From: a bacterium
GTDB lineage: Bacteria > Bacillota > Clostridia > Oscillospirales > Oscillospiraceae
DNA: 64,000 bases
Reading direction: 5' to 3'
Assembly: GCA_029009095.1 (NCBI GenBank)
Contig: JAQXJT010000041.1
Span: forward strand, 1-64,000
This document shows positions 45,464 to 53,087 of the stretch, one piece after another (the stretch's first letter is position 1; each line of letters starts with the position of its first letter). The translations under genes and the position numbers were made by a program. Under the pieces are notes generated by a model, which was not told the DNA's origin, did not search any database, and saw only the letters and a list, made by a program, of their open reading frames with translations.

Positions 45464-47185
45464 ATGGAAAAAATGGAAAAATACGTGGGAAGGACGCTGG
45501 ACGATCGCTATGAGCTGCTGGAGATCATCGGCAGCGGCGGCATGGCCGTGGTGTACAGGGCCATGGACCATCTTCTCAAACGGATGGTGGCGGTGAAGAT
45601 CCTCCGGGAGGATCTCTTCGCCAACGAGGAGATCCGCAGCCGCTTCCAGACCGAATCCCGGGCCGTGGCCATGCTCAGCCACCCCAACATCGTGGCCGTG
45701 TACGATGTGAGCCGAAGCCAGGATACGGAATACATCGTCATGGAGCTGCTGGACGGGGAGACGCTCAAGCAGGATCTCCGGCAGCGGGGGGCGCTGAGCT
45801 GGGAGGAGGCGCTGGACTTCTCCGAGCAGATCGCCTCGGCCCTCTCCCACGCCCACAGCAAGGGACTGGTGCACCGGGACATCAAACCTCAGAACCTGAT
45901 CCTGCTCCCCGACGGCACCATCAAGGTGGCAGATTTCGGCATTGCCGACCTCAAGAGCGAGGATCACGACGAGAGCGGCGTGGCCATCGGCAGCGTCCAC
46001 TATATCTCCCCCGAGCAGGCCCGGGGCCTGGTTGTGGACGAGCGCAGCGATATTTACTCGCTGGGCGTGGTCATGTACGAGATGCTCTCCGGGGAGCTGC
46101 CTTTCGATAACGAGGACGAGATGAAGATCCCGCTGATGCACCTTTCCACCATCCCCAAGCCCCTCTCCGAGTATGGCCGGGACATCCCGGAGGAGATGGC
46201 GCGCATCACCATGAAGGCCATGGAGCCGGATCGAGAGAAGCGCTACCAGACGGCGGAGGATCTGCTGGAGGATCTGGAAAACTTCCGGGAGAGCACCCAA
46301 CAGCCTTTGAATGCGCCTCAGCCCGCCGCCCCCGCCAAGCCCATCCCCGGCAACGTGGAGCCTATCGGCAGCAACGGGGAGCTGAGCCGGGAAAAGTACC
46401 GCCGCCGGGCCCGCCGGGCCAGAACGGTGAGCCTGCTCTCAGGTTTCTTCGGCGTGATGCTCTTCATGCTGCTGGTGGGTGTGTTCCTCTGGGATTACTG
46501 GCTGGGCGATATCTTCTCCGTGGCCCAGCGTATCGACATCCCCGACTTTGTGGGCAACAACTACGAGAGCATCATCAACAGCAGCAACTACAGCCGCTTC
46601 AACTTCGTCTGCGTTTTCCAGATCACGCCCGACGCGCCGGAGGGGGAGATCATCGCCCAGAAGCCCGAAGCCAACAAGAGCTATATGCTCACCGACGACG
46701 GGATCGACGTGGAGCTGACGATCAGCACCGGCATCGTCATGTACGAGATCCCCAACTTCGTGAACTACGACTACATGGAGTCCTCCGTACAGCTGGAGAA
46801 GATGGGCTACAAGGTGGAGAAGGTCTTTGAGAACAACGAGGAGGTGCCCGCCGGGAACGTCATCAGCATCAGCCCCTCTCCGGGGGAGAAGCTGCCCGCA
46901 GGCTCCACGGTATATCTGGTGGTGAGCAACGGCCCCGAGGTGAAAACGGTGGTCATGCCCAATCTGGTGGGCAAGACCCGCTGGGCCGCCGCCGACCAGC
47001 TGGAGGCCATGAATCTCAACCTGATGCCCATTATCTACGTCTCCAGCGATGACTACGCCGAGGGCCTGGTGATCAGCCAGACCGTAGACGCGGGGCTGGA
47101 GGTGGAGGTGCACACCAAGGTCTATCTCACCGTCTCCACCGGGCCGGAAAACAAGGACGAGAATGGGACGGTGCCCATCAGCTGA
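45464..47185 (+). CDS. prkC: Serine/threonine kinase PrkC/PknB with PASTA repeats
   Basis: This is a 573-residue membrane kinase. The catalytic domain (about 12-275) has the glycine loop IGSGGMAVVYRA, VAVKIL, HRDIKPQN, DFGIADL and SPEQARG. One membrane segment lies near 325-350 (FFGVMLFMLLVGVFL). Three PASTA repeats follow outside (about 360-425, 428-492 and 495-560), suited to binding peptidoglycan fragments. It overlaps nothing but is only 30 bp after prpC and one base before rsgA. In Bacillus the same kinase triggers germination on muropeptides. Confidence 0.96.
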   Translation: MEKMEKYVGRTLDDRYELLEIIGSGGMAVVYRAMDHLLKRMVAVKILREDLFANEEIRSRFQTESRAVAMLSHPNIVAVYDVSRSQDTEYIVMELLDGETLKQDLRQRGALSWEEALDFSEQIASALSHAHSKGLVHRDIKPQNLILLPDGTIKVADFGIADLKSEDHDESGVAIGSVHYISPEQARGLVVDERSDIYSLGVVMYEMLSGELPFDNEDEMKIPLMHLSTIPKPLSEYGRDIPEEMARITMKAMEPDREKRYQTAEDLLEDLENFRESTQQPLNAPQPAAPAKPIPGNVEPIGSNGELSREKYRRRARRARTVSLLSGFFGVMLFMLLVGVFLWDYWLGDIFSVAQRIDIPDFVGNNYESIINSSNYSRFNFVCVFQITPDAPEGEIIAQKPEANKSYMLTDDGIDVELTISTGIVMYEIPNFVNYDYMESSVQLEKMGYKVEKVFENNEEVPAGNVISISPSPGEKLPAGSTVYLVVSNGPEVKTVVMPNLVGKTRWAAADQLEAMNLNLMPIIYVSSDDYAEGLVISQTVDAGLEVEVHTKVYLTVSTGPENKDENGTVPIS

Positions 47186-48067
47186 ATGGAAAAGGGAATT
47201 ATCGTAAAAGCCCTCAGCGGCTTCTATTATGTGCAGAGCGGCGGGGAGTGTGTTGTCTGCCGGGGAAGGGGAAAGCTCCGGCAGGACGGCGTCAGCCCGC
47301 TGGTGGGCGACCGGGTGGGCTTTGAGCGCGCCGGGGACGGCAGCGGCACCGTCAAAACCATCGAACCCAGGCGGAACTACTTTGTCCGCCCGGCGGTGGC
47401 CAACATCGAGCTGATGGTCATCGTGGCCTCGGCGGTGAACCCCGTCAGCGACCCCTTTCTGCTGGATCGCATGACCTCTCTGGCGGAAAAACACGATTGC
47501 GATGTGCTCATCTGCATCAACAAGGCGGACATTGACCCCGGCGACGCTCTCTACGACACCTATACCCGCGCGGGCTTTTCCGTACTGCGCACCAGCGCCG
47601 TGACGGGGGAGGGCGTGGCGGCCCTGGCGGAGGCGCTGCAAGGGCGCACAGCGGCCTTTTCCGGCAACTCCGGCGTGGGCAAATCCAGCCTCCTCAACGC
47701 CATGGAACCCTCGCTGCGCCTCCTCACCGGGGAGGTCAGTGAGAAGCTGGGCCGGGGCAGGCATACCACCCGCCATGTCCAGCTCTTTCCCCTCTCCGGG
47801 GGCGGGTACCTGGCCGACACGCCGGGCTTTGGCTCCTTTGACCTGGAGCAGATGGAGAGCGTGCGCAGGGAGGATCTCCAATACTGCTTCCGGGAATTCG
47901 CCCCCTATCTGGGCCGCTGCCGCTTCAACGACTGCGCCCATTTGAAGGAGCCGGACTGCGCGGTGCTGGAGGCCCTGCAGAGGGGGGAAATCGTCCCCTC
48001 CCGGCACAGCTCCTATGCCAGGCTCTACGAGCAGGCGGCAAAACTCAAGGATTGGGAACTGCGCTGA
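47186..48067 (+). CDS. rsgA: Ribosome small-subunit GTPase RsgA
   Basis: This is a 293-residue circularly permuted GTPase of 30S maturation. An N-terminal OB-fold is followed by G4 (CINKADID) before G1 (SGNSGVGKSSLLN, about 164), the switch sequence GRGRHTTRH, and the G3 DTPGFG. The C-terminal zinc site has CRFNDCAHLKEPDC. The start immediately follows the prkC stop. The run priA-def-fmt-rsmB-rlmN-prpC-prkC-rsgA-spoVM is the Bacillus order with rpe and thiN missing here. Confidence 0.96.
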   Translation: MEKGIIVKALSGFYYVQSGGECVVCRGRGKLRQDGVSPLVGDRVGFERAGDGSGTVKTIEPRRNYFVRPAVANIELMVIVASAVNPVSDPFLLDRMTSLAEKHDCDVLICINKADIDPGDALYDTYTRAGFSVLRTSAVTGEGVAALAEALQGRTAAFSGNSGVGKSSLLNAMEPSLRLLTGEVSEKLGRGRHTTRHVQLFPLSGGGYLADTPGFGSFDLEQMESVRREDLQYCFREFAPYLGRCRFNDCAHLKEPDCAVLEALQRGEIVPSRHSSYARLYEQAAKLKDWELR

Positions 48068-48081
48068 CAGTCACATACGGC

Positions 48082-48132
48082 CCCCCCAAAACGTAGGATG
48101 GGTTACACCGTTTCCGTTTTGGGGGGATTTTT
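48082..48132 (+). terminator. Terminator hairpin abutting the start of the next small gene
   Basis: A perfect 12-bp stem (CCCCCCAAAACG / CGTTTTGGGGGG) is followed by ATTTTT and then directly by the ATG at 48133. The GGGGGG in the 3' arm is also the only ribosome-binding-site-like element for that ATG. Confidence 0.85.
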
Positions 48133-48297
48133 ATGTCAGGGAACAGGCGCCGCTGGGCGAGAACAACGGGCTGGCTGGCCATCACGGCGGGGCTGCTGGT
48201 ACTGCTCTCCCGGATACTGCCGGTGGGGTTTTGGTGGACAATGCTGGGCATATCCCTGATCGCGGTGGGGATCTGCCTGAAAAGGAACTGCTGCTAA
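48133..48297 (+). CDS. Small membrane protein ORF, 54 residues
   Basis: This short ORF codes for a 54-residue protein with a basic N-terminus (NRRRWAR), two hydrophobic stretches (about 13-28 and 33-48) and a Lys/Arg-Cys tail (LKRNCC). The composition and the position between rsgA and spoVM suggest a real gene, but I know no family for it. Initiation would use GGGGGG in the hairpin arm, 6 nt before ATG. In Bacillus rpe and thiN occupy this place. A sporulation link is suggested only by its neighbours. Confidence 0.6.
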   Translation: MSGNRRRWARTTGWLAITAGLLVLLSRILPVGFWWTMLGISLIAVGICLKRNCC

Positions 48298-48309
48298 GGA
48301 GGGAGCACC

Positions 48310-48378
48310 ATGCGTATCTGGTTTATTCGTCTGCCGCGTTTCCTGCGGCGCTGGCTGGAAAAGTCCGGGGAGGAGTAG
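48310..48378 (+). CDS. spoVM: SpoVM, stage V sporulation micropeptide
   Basis: This ORF encodes 22 residues beginning MRIWFIRLPRFLRR. The pattern (hydrophobic/basic with the central LPxFL) closely follows Bacillus SpoVM, which starts MKFYTIKLPKFLGG and has 26 residues. The Pro at position 9 is essential there for reading the positive curvature of the forespore membrane and anchoring SpoIVA. A strong AAGGAGGGAGCACC precedes the ATG. The place after rsgA is the Bacillus locus. The peptide is too short for usual gene finders. Its amphipathic C-terminal part is shorter than in Bacillus. Confidence 0.85.
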   Translation: MRIWFIRLPRFLRRWLEKSGEE

Positions 48379-48440
48379 ACGCGCATATTTCCCCGCTCAC
48401 CCTCATAGATTGTCATCAGAAAAGCGAGGGGGGAGTGCCT

Positions 48441-49928
48441 ATGGAAATGGAACTGAACAAGGAGGAGCTGCGGCTCTGGCAGAGCGTTTACCGGGGCTGT
48501 GTCCGCAGGGAGGAGACGCTGGAGGCGGTGGTGCCCGACACCATGCCCGATGTTGCCGAGCTGCTGGACGCGGACGCTGCCGTCTTTCTGCGGAGCAGGG
48601 AGACGGAGGACGGGGCGGTGACGGCGGTGCTACAGCTCACCGGCACGGTGCTCTGCCGGGGCGAGGGGGAGAAGGGCGTTTTCGCCGTGCCTCTGAACGC
48701 CAGCGTCAGTTGCCGCTGGGAGGACGCCGCCATAGCCCGGGAGGATCAGGTGCAGCTCCGTCTGGCGGTGCCCGCAGCGGACGCACGGCTCCTCAACCCC
48801 CGCAAACTGCTTCTGCGCTGCGACCTGGAAGCGGAGGCGGAGTGCTTCCGGGAGGAGGTGCTCGCCTATGCGAGCGGCGCGGAGAGCGGAGAGCTGCAAC
48901 AGCGCAGGAGCACCGGGAGCGTCAGCGTGGTGTCCGCGGTGGGGGAGAAAACCTTTGTGATCACGGAGGAATTTCCGCTCTCCGGGGCAGAGGACGCGGA
49001 GAGCATCCTCCACAGCCGGGTGCAGTATATGCTGGAGGATGTGAGGAACATGGCGGGCAAGGCGGTGGTGCAGGGCAAGCTCCTCATGGAGGTGCTCTAT
49101 ACCGTACCGGGGCAGGACGTCCCCTGTCTCCAGAGCTTCACCGCCCCCTTCTCCCAGATCGTGGACGCCCCCGGGGAGGTCTCCGCCGCCCGCTTTACCC
49201 TGCTGCCCACGGCAGAGTATGTGGAGAGCATGTCCGGCGGGTACGGCTCGGGGGGGTTCTCGCTGGAAGCACATCTGGTGGCTCAGGTGGTGTTCACGGA
49301 GGAAAAGGAGATCACATATCTCTCCGACGCCTACAGCACCCACTGCCCCGTGGAACTGGAGCGGTGCGAGACGCGCCTGCGCTCCCAGCGGCGGGAGGTG
49401 ATGCGGCATGTGTCCATCCGGGAGAATGTGGACCTCGCCGAGAGCGCCGAACGGGTGCTCTGGTGCTATGTGACGGCGGAGACGCCGGAGGCCGCGGAGG
49501 GCGGGCGCTGCCGCCTCACCGCCCACGCTCATGTAATCTATGTGAACGAGCGGGGCGAGATCGCCGGGAAGAACGCCCGGCTCCAGACGGAGATCGAGGG
49601 GGGAGAGAAGGACTGCTGCAACATGGCGCTGCTGCCTCAGGAGAGCTACGCCTCCCCGGCCGGACGGGGATTGGAGTTCCGGCTGGGCATGGAATGGCGG
49701 GGCTGGGAGGATGAGTCCTGGGTCATGGCGCCGCTCTCGGCGGTGACGCTCCGGGACGAGGAACCCTTCAATCTGGCCGCCCGTCCCTCGGTGACGGCGG
49801 TGTGCAGCAGCGACGAGGACCTCTGGACACTGGCCCGGCGCTACGCCTCTACGGTGGAGCTCATCGAGAGCGCCAACCCCGGGACCCGGGAGAGCGGGGG
49901 TTTTCTGCTAATTCCCCGGGCAAGGTAG
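48441..49928 (+). CDS. SipL-like DUF3794 protein with C-terminal LysM
   Basis: This 495-residue protein has DUF3794 (SPOCS) repeats, recognisable from VVPDTMPDVAELLDADAAV near the start and the recurring VEGKVV-like strands, and a LysM-like domain at the end (DEDLWTLARRYASTVELIESANPG, about 458-480). This is the layout of SipL of Clostridioides difficile, the functional counterpart of SpoVID that binds SpoIVA and holds the coat on the forespore. It lies 62 bp after spoVM, joining two coat-encasement genes. ATG 48441 follows GAGGGGGGAGTG. No SpoIVA gene is present in the window. Confidence 0.88.
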   Translation: MEMELNKEELRLWQSVYRGCVRREETLEAVVPDTMPDVAELLDADAAVFLRSRETEDGAVTAVLQLTGTVLCRGEGEKGVFAVPLNASVSCRWEDAAIAREDQVQLRLAVPAADARLLNPRKLLLRCDLEAEAECFREEVLAYASGAESGELQQRRSTGSVSVVSAVGEKTFVITEEFPLSGAEDAESILHSRVQYMLEDVRNMAGKAVVQGKLLMEVLYTVPGQDVPCLQSFTAPFSQIVDAPGEVSAARFTLLPTAEYVESMSGGYGSGGFSLEAHLVAQVVFTEEKEITYLSDAYSTHCPVELERCETRLRSQRREVMRHVSIRENVDLAESAERVLWCYVTAETPEAAEGGRCRLTAHAHVIYVNERGEIAGKNARLQTEIEGGEKDCCNMALLPQESYASPAGRGLEFRLGMEWRGWEDESWVMAPLSAVTLRDEEPFNLAARPSVTAVCSSDEDLWTLARRYASTVELIESANPGTRESGGFLLIPRAR

Positions 49929-49938
49929 GGCAAAACAC

Positions 49939-49967
49939 TTGCCATTGTCAGAAAGGCGTGCTATAAT
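49939..49967 (+). promoter_or_regulatory. Promoter of yebC with a dyad at the start point
   Basis: TTGCCA (49939-49944) and TATAAT (49962-49967) are 17 bp apart. The likely start point falls inside the inverted repeat CCCCCAGACAAA / TTTGTTTGGGGG (49969-49994), whose 3' arm contains the GGGGG ribosome-binding site. Confidence 0.83.
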
Positions 49968-50003
49968 TCCCCCAGACAAATCTTTGTTTGGGGGAAATTC
50001 ATA

Positions 50004-50735
50004 ATGTCTGGACATTCCAAGTGGCACAACATACAGAAAACCAAGGGCGCCCAGGACGCCAAGCGCGCCCAGGCTTTCACCAAGATCGCCCGCGAGATGA
50101 TCGTGGCGGTCAAGGAGGGCGGCAGCGGCGACCCCGCCAATAACTCCCGCCTGGCGGCTGTGATCGCCAAGGCCAAGGCGGCCAATATGCCCAACGACAA
50201 CATCAAGCGCACCATCGACAAGGCGCTGGGCAGCGGCGGCGGAGACAACTACGAGAGCGTCACCTACGAGGGATACGGCCCCTGCGGCGTAGCCGTCATC
50301 GTGGACGCCATGACCGATAACCGCAAGCGCACCGCCTCCGATGTCCGCCATTTCTTCGATAAGTACGGCGGCAACATGGGCGCTGCCGGCTGCGTGTCCT
50401 GGAGCTTTGACAAGAAGGGCGTGATCGTCATCGACAACGAAGACGAGGAACTCAGCGAGGACGAGGTGCTGGAAGTCGCCATGGACGCCGGCGCCGACGA
50501 TATGGAGTACGAGGGCGAGGTCATCACCATCTACACCCAGCCCGACGACGTGGCCCCCGTGGCGGACGAACTCTCCAAGAAGTACAAGCTGCTCTCCGCC
50601 CAGGTAGAGATGGTGCCCCAGAGCTACATCACCCTGAGCGACGAGGGCGATATCAAGAACATGACCAAGATGCTGGAAATGTTCGAGGACAACGACGACG
50701 TGCAGAACGTCTGGCACAACTGGGAACAGGACTGA
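50004..50735 (+). CDS. yebC: YebC/PmpR-family protein (TACO1-like)
   Basis: This 243-residue protein has the family start SGHSKWHNIQKTKGAQDAKR and later NMPNDNIKRTIDKALG and YEGYGPCGVAVIVDAMTDN. YebC proteins have long been annotated as transcription regulators, and recent work supports a role in translating proline-rich sequences. It has its own promoter and a terminator. The ATG at 50004 has GGGGG about 9 nt upstream. Confidence 0.96.
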   Translation: MSGHSKWHNIQKTKGAQDAKRAQAFTKIAREMIVAVKEGGSGDPANNSRLAAVIAKAKAANMPNDNIKRTIDKALGSGGGDNYESVTYEGYGPCGVAVIVDAMTDNRKRTASDVRHFFDKYGGNMGAAGCVSWSFDKKGVIVIDNEDEELSEDEVLEVAMDAGADDMEYEGEVITIYTQPDDVAPVADELSKKYKLLSAQVEMVPQSYITLSDEGDIKNMTKMLEMFEDNDDVQNVWHNWEQD

Positions 50736-50750
50736 ACCATTGCATCCGAC

Positions 50751-50780
50751 AAAGCCCCGCCGGCATAGCGGGGCTTTCGC
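50751..50780 (+). terminator. Terminator of yebC
   Basis: A 10-bp stem (AAAGCCCCGC / GCGGGGCTTT) with a 7-nt loop sits just after the yebC stop and ends in a T-run. Confidence 0.85.
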
Positions 50781-50801
50781 TCTACAGAAAGGAAGGATAC
50801 C

Positions 50802-51068
50802 GTGGAGATCACCAGCTATATTGAGGGGCTGGGTGACGAACTCTGAGAGCTGCGCCGGGATCTTCATCGCTATCCGGAGCTGTCCTGACGGGAGATCCGC
50901 ACCTCCAGCAGGATCGCGGCGTTTCTGACGGAGCTGGGCTACGAGGTGAAGGTCGGCGACGAGGTGTCGCTGCCGGATAAGCGCTACGGCGTCCCCGATT
51001 TCGAGGAGACGGCCCTGATCAACAGCGTCAAGACCTTTGTCCTCACAGTGATGGATCTTTTGAAGTAA
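50802..51068 (+). pseudogene. Internally deleted M20 peptidase/amidohydrolase with two in-frame TGA
   Basis: The GTG start has a fair AAAGGAAGG site. The frame reads ELRRDLHRYPELS and REIRTSSRIAAFLTEL, the N-terminus of M20 amidohydrolases, but with TGA codons at 50844 and 50886. The second falls where homologues have Trp or a similar residue (PELxW-E-RTS). The frame then passes into PDKRYGVPDFEETALINSVKT, which resembles the extreme C-terminus of the same family, so most of the enzyme (about 300 residues) is missing. The mutations and deletion make function very unlikely. Confidence 0.82.
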
Positions 51069-51125
51069 GACTTCGGCCCCTGCCCGCCTTCGCCCGCAGA
51101 GGCCTCTGCCCGGGAGGGACGAGCT

Positions 51126-52265
51126 ATGAAGAAACAAAAACTGGGACGGGTGTTCTGGCTGCTGCCCGCGCTTTGCCTGCTGACGCTGCCGGCCGGAGCC
51201 GAGGGTGCGTACACGCCGCCGGACGAGCCGGCTCCCTGCGTCCACGCGCTGGAGGAGCGGCCCGCCGTGACGCAGAGCTGCGTGACGGACGGCCACGATC
51301 CCTACTATGTCTGCACCCTCTGCGGCACAGCTTTTGCCGACGCCGCCGCCACGGCTCCCATCGATGATCTCACCAAATGGAGCGGCTGGCACGGAGCGCC
51401 GGGCCACGACTGGGACGAGGGCACGGAGATCACGGTGCCTACCTGCGAGACGGCGGGAGAGATGCTCTATACCTGCCTCGCCTGCGGAAACACCCGGAAG
51501 GAACCTGTGCCTGCCAAAGGCCACGACTGGGGGGAGTGGAGCAAGACGGATGAGAAGGTGCACCAGCGCGTCTGTGCCCATGACGCCACCCATGTGGAGG
51601 CCCAGGAGCATAGCTGGGACGAGGGCGCAGTGACCAAGGAACCCACCATCGTCTCCAAAGGCGTGAAGACCTATACCTGCCCCGTCTGCAACGGGACAAA
51701 GACCGAGGAACTCCCCTGGCTGCCGCTGAGCACCAAAACCGAGTGCCGCCCGCTCAGCGAGGTGCCCGGGGGCCTCGCCGCCATTCCGGAGCTGGACACG
51801 GTGGAGGAGATCACCGCCGCGCTGAAAACGGCGCTGCAAAGCAAGAGCAGGTCTGATAAGATGGCCTTCTACGATGTGTGTATGCTTTATTCCACCGACG
51901 AGGGGGAGACATGGCAGGAGGCCACGGGGGAGTTTTTCCCCTCCAGCGGAAAACTTACGGTGATCATACCTTACCCCTCCGGTACCAACAGCGTCGGCTA
52001 TAACTTTGTGGCGGCGCATATGTTTGATACCGATGAGCAGGGCCGGACTCCCGGAGAGATCGAATACCCCACTGTGGTGAAGACCAAGTCGGGGCTGATG
52101 CTGACCATGACCGGTTTTTCCCCTGTGGGCATCAGCTGGACGGCTGCCGGCGTGGCCACGGGAGACGGAAACGATCCTGTGTTCTGGGGGACTCTGACCG
52201 TGCTCTGCGGCGCGGCCCTCGGCTCTGCGCTGTGTCGGGGGAGAAAGCGCGGGCGGCGGGTATGA
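51126..52265 (+). CDS. Secreted Cys-rich repeat protein with C-terminal membrane anchor
   Basis: This 379-residue protein has a signal peptide (about 1-26, ending ...LPAGAEG) and repeats of the type YTCxxCGxTxxE, GHDWDEG and GHDWGEW (about 40-200), with several CxxC pairs typical of redox or metal-binding surface repeats. A distal region (about 200-345) carries beta-rich segments and ends in a hydrophobic stretch (FWGTLTVLCGAALGSAL) plus a positive tail, the general form of an anchored surface protein without an LPXTG motif. I do not recognise the family fully; the GHDW-type repeats occur in gut Clostridia surface proteins. It sits between two gene remnants. Confidence 0.78.
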   Translation: MKKQKLGRVFWLLPALCLLTLPAGAEGAYTPPDEPAPCVHALEERPAVTQSCVTDGHDPYYVCTLCGTAFADAAATAPIDDLTKWSGWHGAPGHDWDEGTEITVPTCETAGEMLYTCLACGNTRKEPVPAKGHDWGEWSKTDEKVHQRVCAHDATHVEAQEHSWDEGAVTKEPTIVSKGVKTYTCPVCNGTKTEELPWLPLSTKTECRPLSEVPGGLAAIPELDTVEEITAALKTALQSKSRSDKMAFYDVCMLYSTDEGETWQEATGEFFPSSGKLTVIIPYPSGTNSVGYNFVAAHMFDTDEQGRTPGEIEYPTVVKTKSGLMLTMTGFSPVGISWTAAGVATGDGNDPVFWGTLTVLCGAALGSALCRGRKRGRRV

Positions 52266-52408
52266 CAGAGGATTTTGACGGCTTTTGCAGCCGCCAGTGG
52301 GCGGACTTTTCCTACTGCCTGCCGGAGGGAGAGTCCCTCGGGCAGGTGCAGCGGCGGAATGTGGACGCCCTGGAGACCGCTTTGAGAGCGGGAATCTGCT
52401 CGAAATAG
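52262..52408 (+). pseudogene. Fragment of a histidine phosphatase gene
   Basis: A 48-codon ORF starts inside the end of the surface-protein gene (ATGA). It reads WADFSYCLPEGESLGQVQRRN followed by a stop. The PxGESxxxVQxRN pattern is the central part of histidine-phosphatase (phosphoglycerate-mutase-like) enzymes, but the catalytic RHG at the N-terminus and the second His are absent, so it is a remnant. Confidence 0.6.
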
Positions 52409-52468
52409 AGAAGATCGACGTATTTGCGCTATCATAAAAGGGTTCGGCCCTTCCGTACATGACATGAA

Positions 52469-52503
52469 AAGCATCCCTCCGCCTGGCAGGCGGGGGGATG
52501 CTT
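52469..52503 (-). terminator. Terminator at the end of the marR-ABC-Nudix operon
   Basis: A long stem (AAGCATCCCTCCGCC / GGCGGGGGGATGCTT, with one G-U) and a 5-nt loop lie between convergent genes. On the minus strand it ends in TTTT and so mainly serves the Nudix operon. Confidence 0.82.
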
Positions 52504-52514
52504 CGCGTTTTCTG

Positions 52515-53084
52515 TTACAAGGCGTCCATGACGATCTGGGACCATGTCTCCATCTGACCGCGGAGAGTGGGGAGCCGGGATCGTTTGACCCAGAAGCCTT
52601 CCAGCTTCTCCGTCTCGCGGACAGCGGCGTCCGTGACCTCCAGCGTGAAAGCAAAGCCCAGGTGGTAACGGCCCACCTCCACGCTGTCATCCTTGATGAC
52701 GCCCAGCGGTACCGGTTCGCCCACGGGAGTGAAGAAAGCCTCTTCCCGGAGCTCCCGCTCCAGTCCCCGGCGGAAGGTGCCGCCGTCGCCCTCTTCGTCA
52801 CTGTCGTTGATGTGGCCGCCCATGCCCAGGGACAGCAGCCCATGGAGCCGCGTTTCGCCGCCCCTGTTGAGCCGGCGGGTGCAGAACACCTCGTCCTCCC
52901 GGCAGAAGGTCACATAGGCGATGATCTGCCGGTAGTTGAGATCGGTCTCCGCCGCTGAGCGGGGGAGGAAGCAGTGCTCCTCCTCCACCAGCGCGGTAAG
53001 TTCCTGCTCACAGCCGCGGATGAGGCCGTCATGGGTAAGGTAGGGGGCGAGCTTTTCCTCGGGGAGCGCAAGTATCATCTCCAT
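52515..53084 (-). CDS. Nudix-like phosphoesterase
   Basis: This 189-residue protein shows a degenerate Nudix box: RELREE with GGTFRRGLE just before it, where the usual first Glu is replaced by Gly. The start of the fold (YVTFCREDEVFCTRR) and the GLLSLGMGGHI strand fit a Nudix hydrolase. The substrate is unknown. It is the last gene of a four-gene minus-strand operon; its start lies 3 bp after the ABC gene stop. Confidence 0.8.
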   Translation of the reverse strand: MEMILALPEEKLAPYLTHDGLIRGCEQELTALVEEEHCFLPRSAAETDLNYRQIIAYVTFCREDEVFCTRRLNRGGETRLHGLLSLGMGGHINDSDEEGDGGTFRRGLERELREEAFFTPVGEPVPLGVIKDDSVEVGRYHLGFAFTLEVTDAAVRETEKLEGFWVKRSRLPTLRGQMETWSQIVMDAL

Positions 53085-53087
53085 GGC

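Noticed and set aside
50802..51068. Selenocysteine or recoded TGA in the M20 relic
   Set aside because: Two TGA codons plus a large internal deletion fit decay better. The window otherwise uses TGG for Trp and TGA as stop, and no SECIS-like hairpin is evident.
49908..52460. 850-codon antisense frame covering yebC and the surface protein
   Set aside because: It covers several + strand features and shows no domain.
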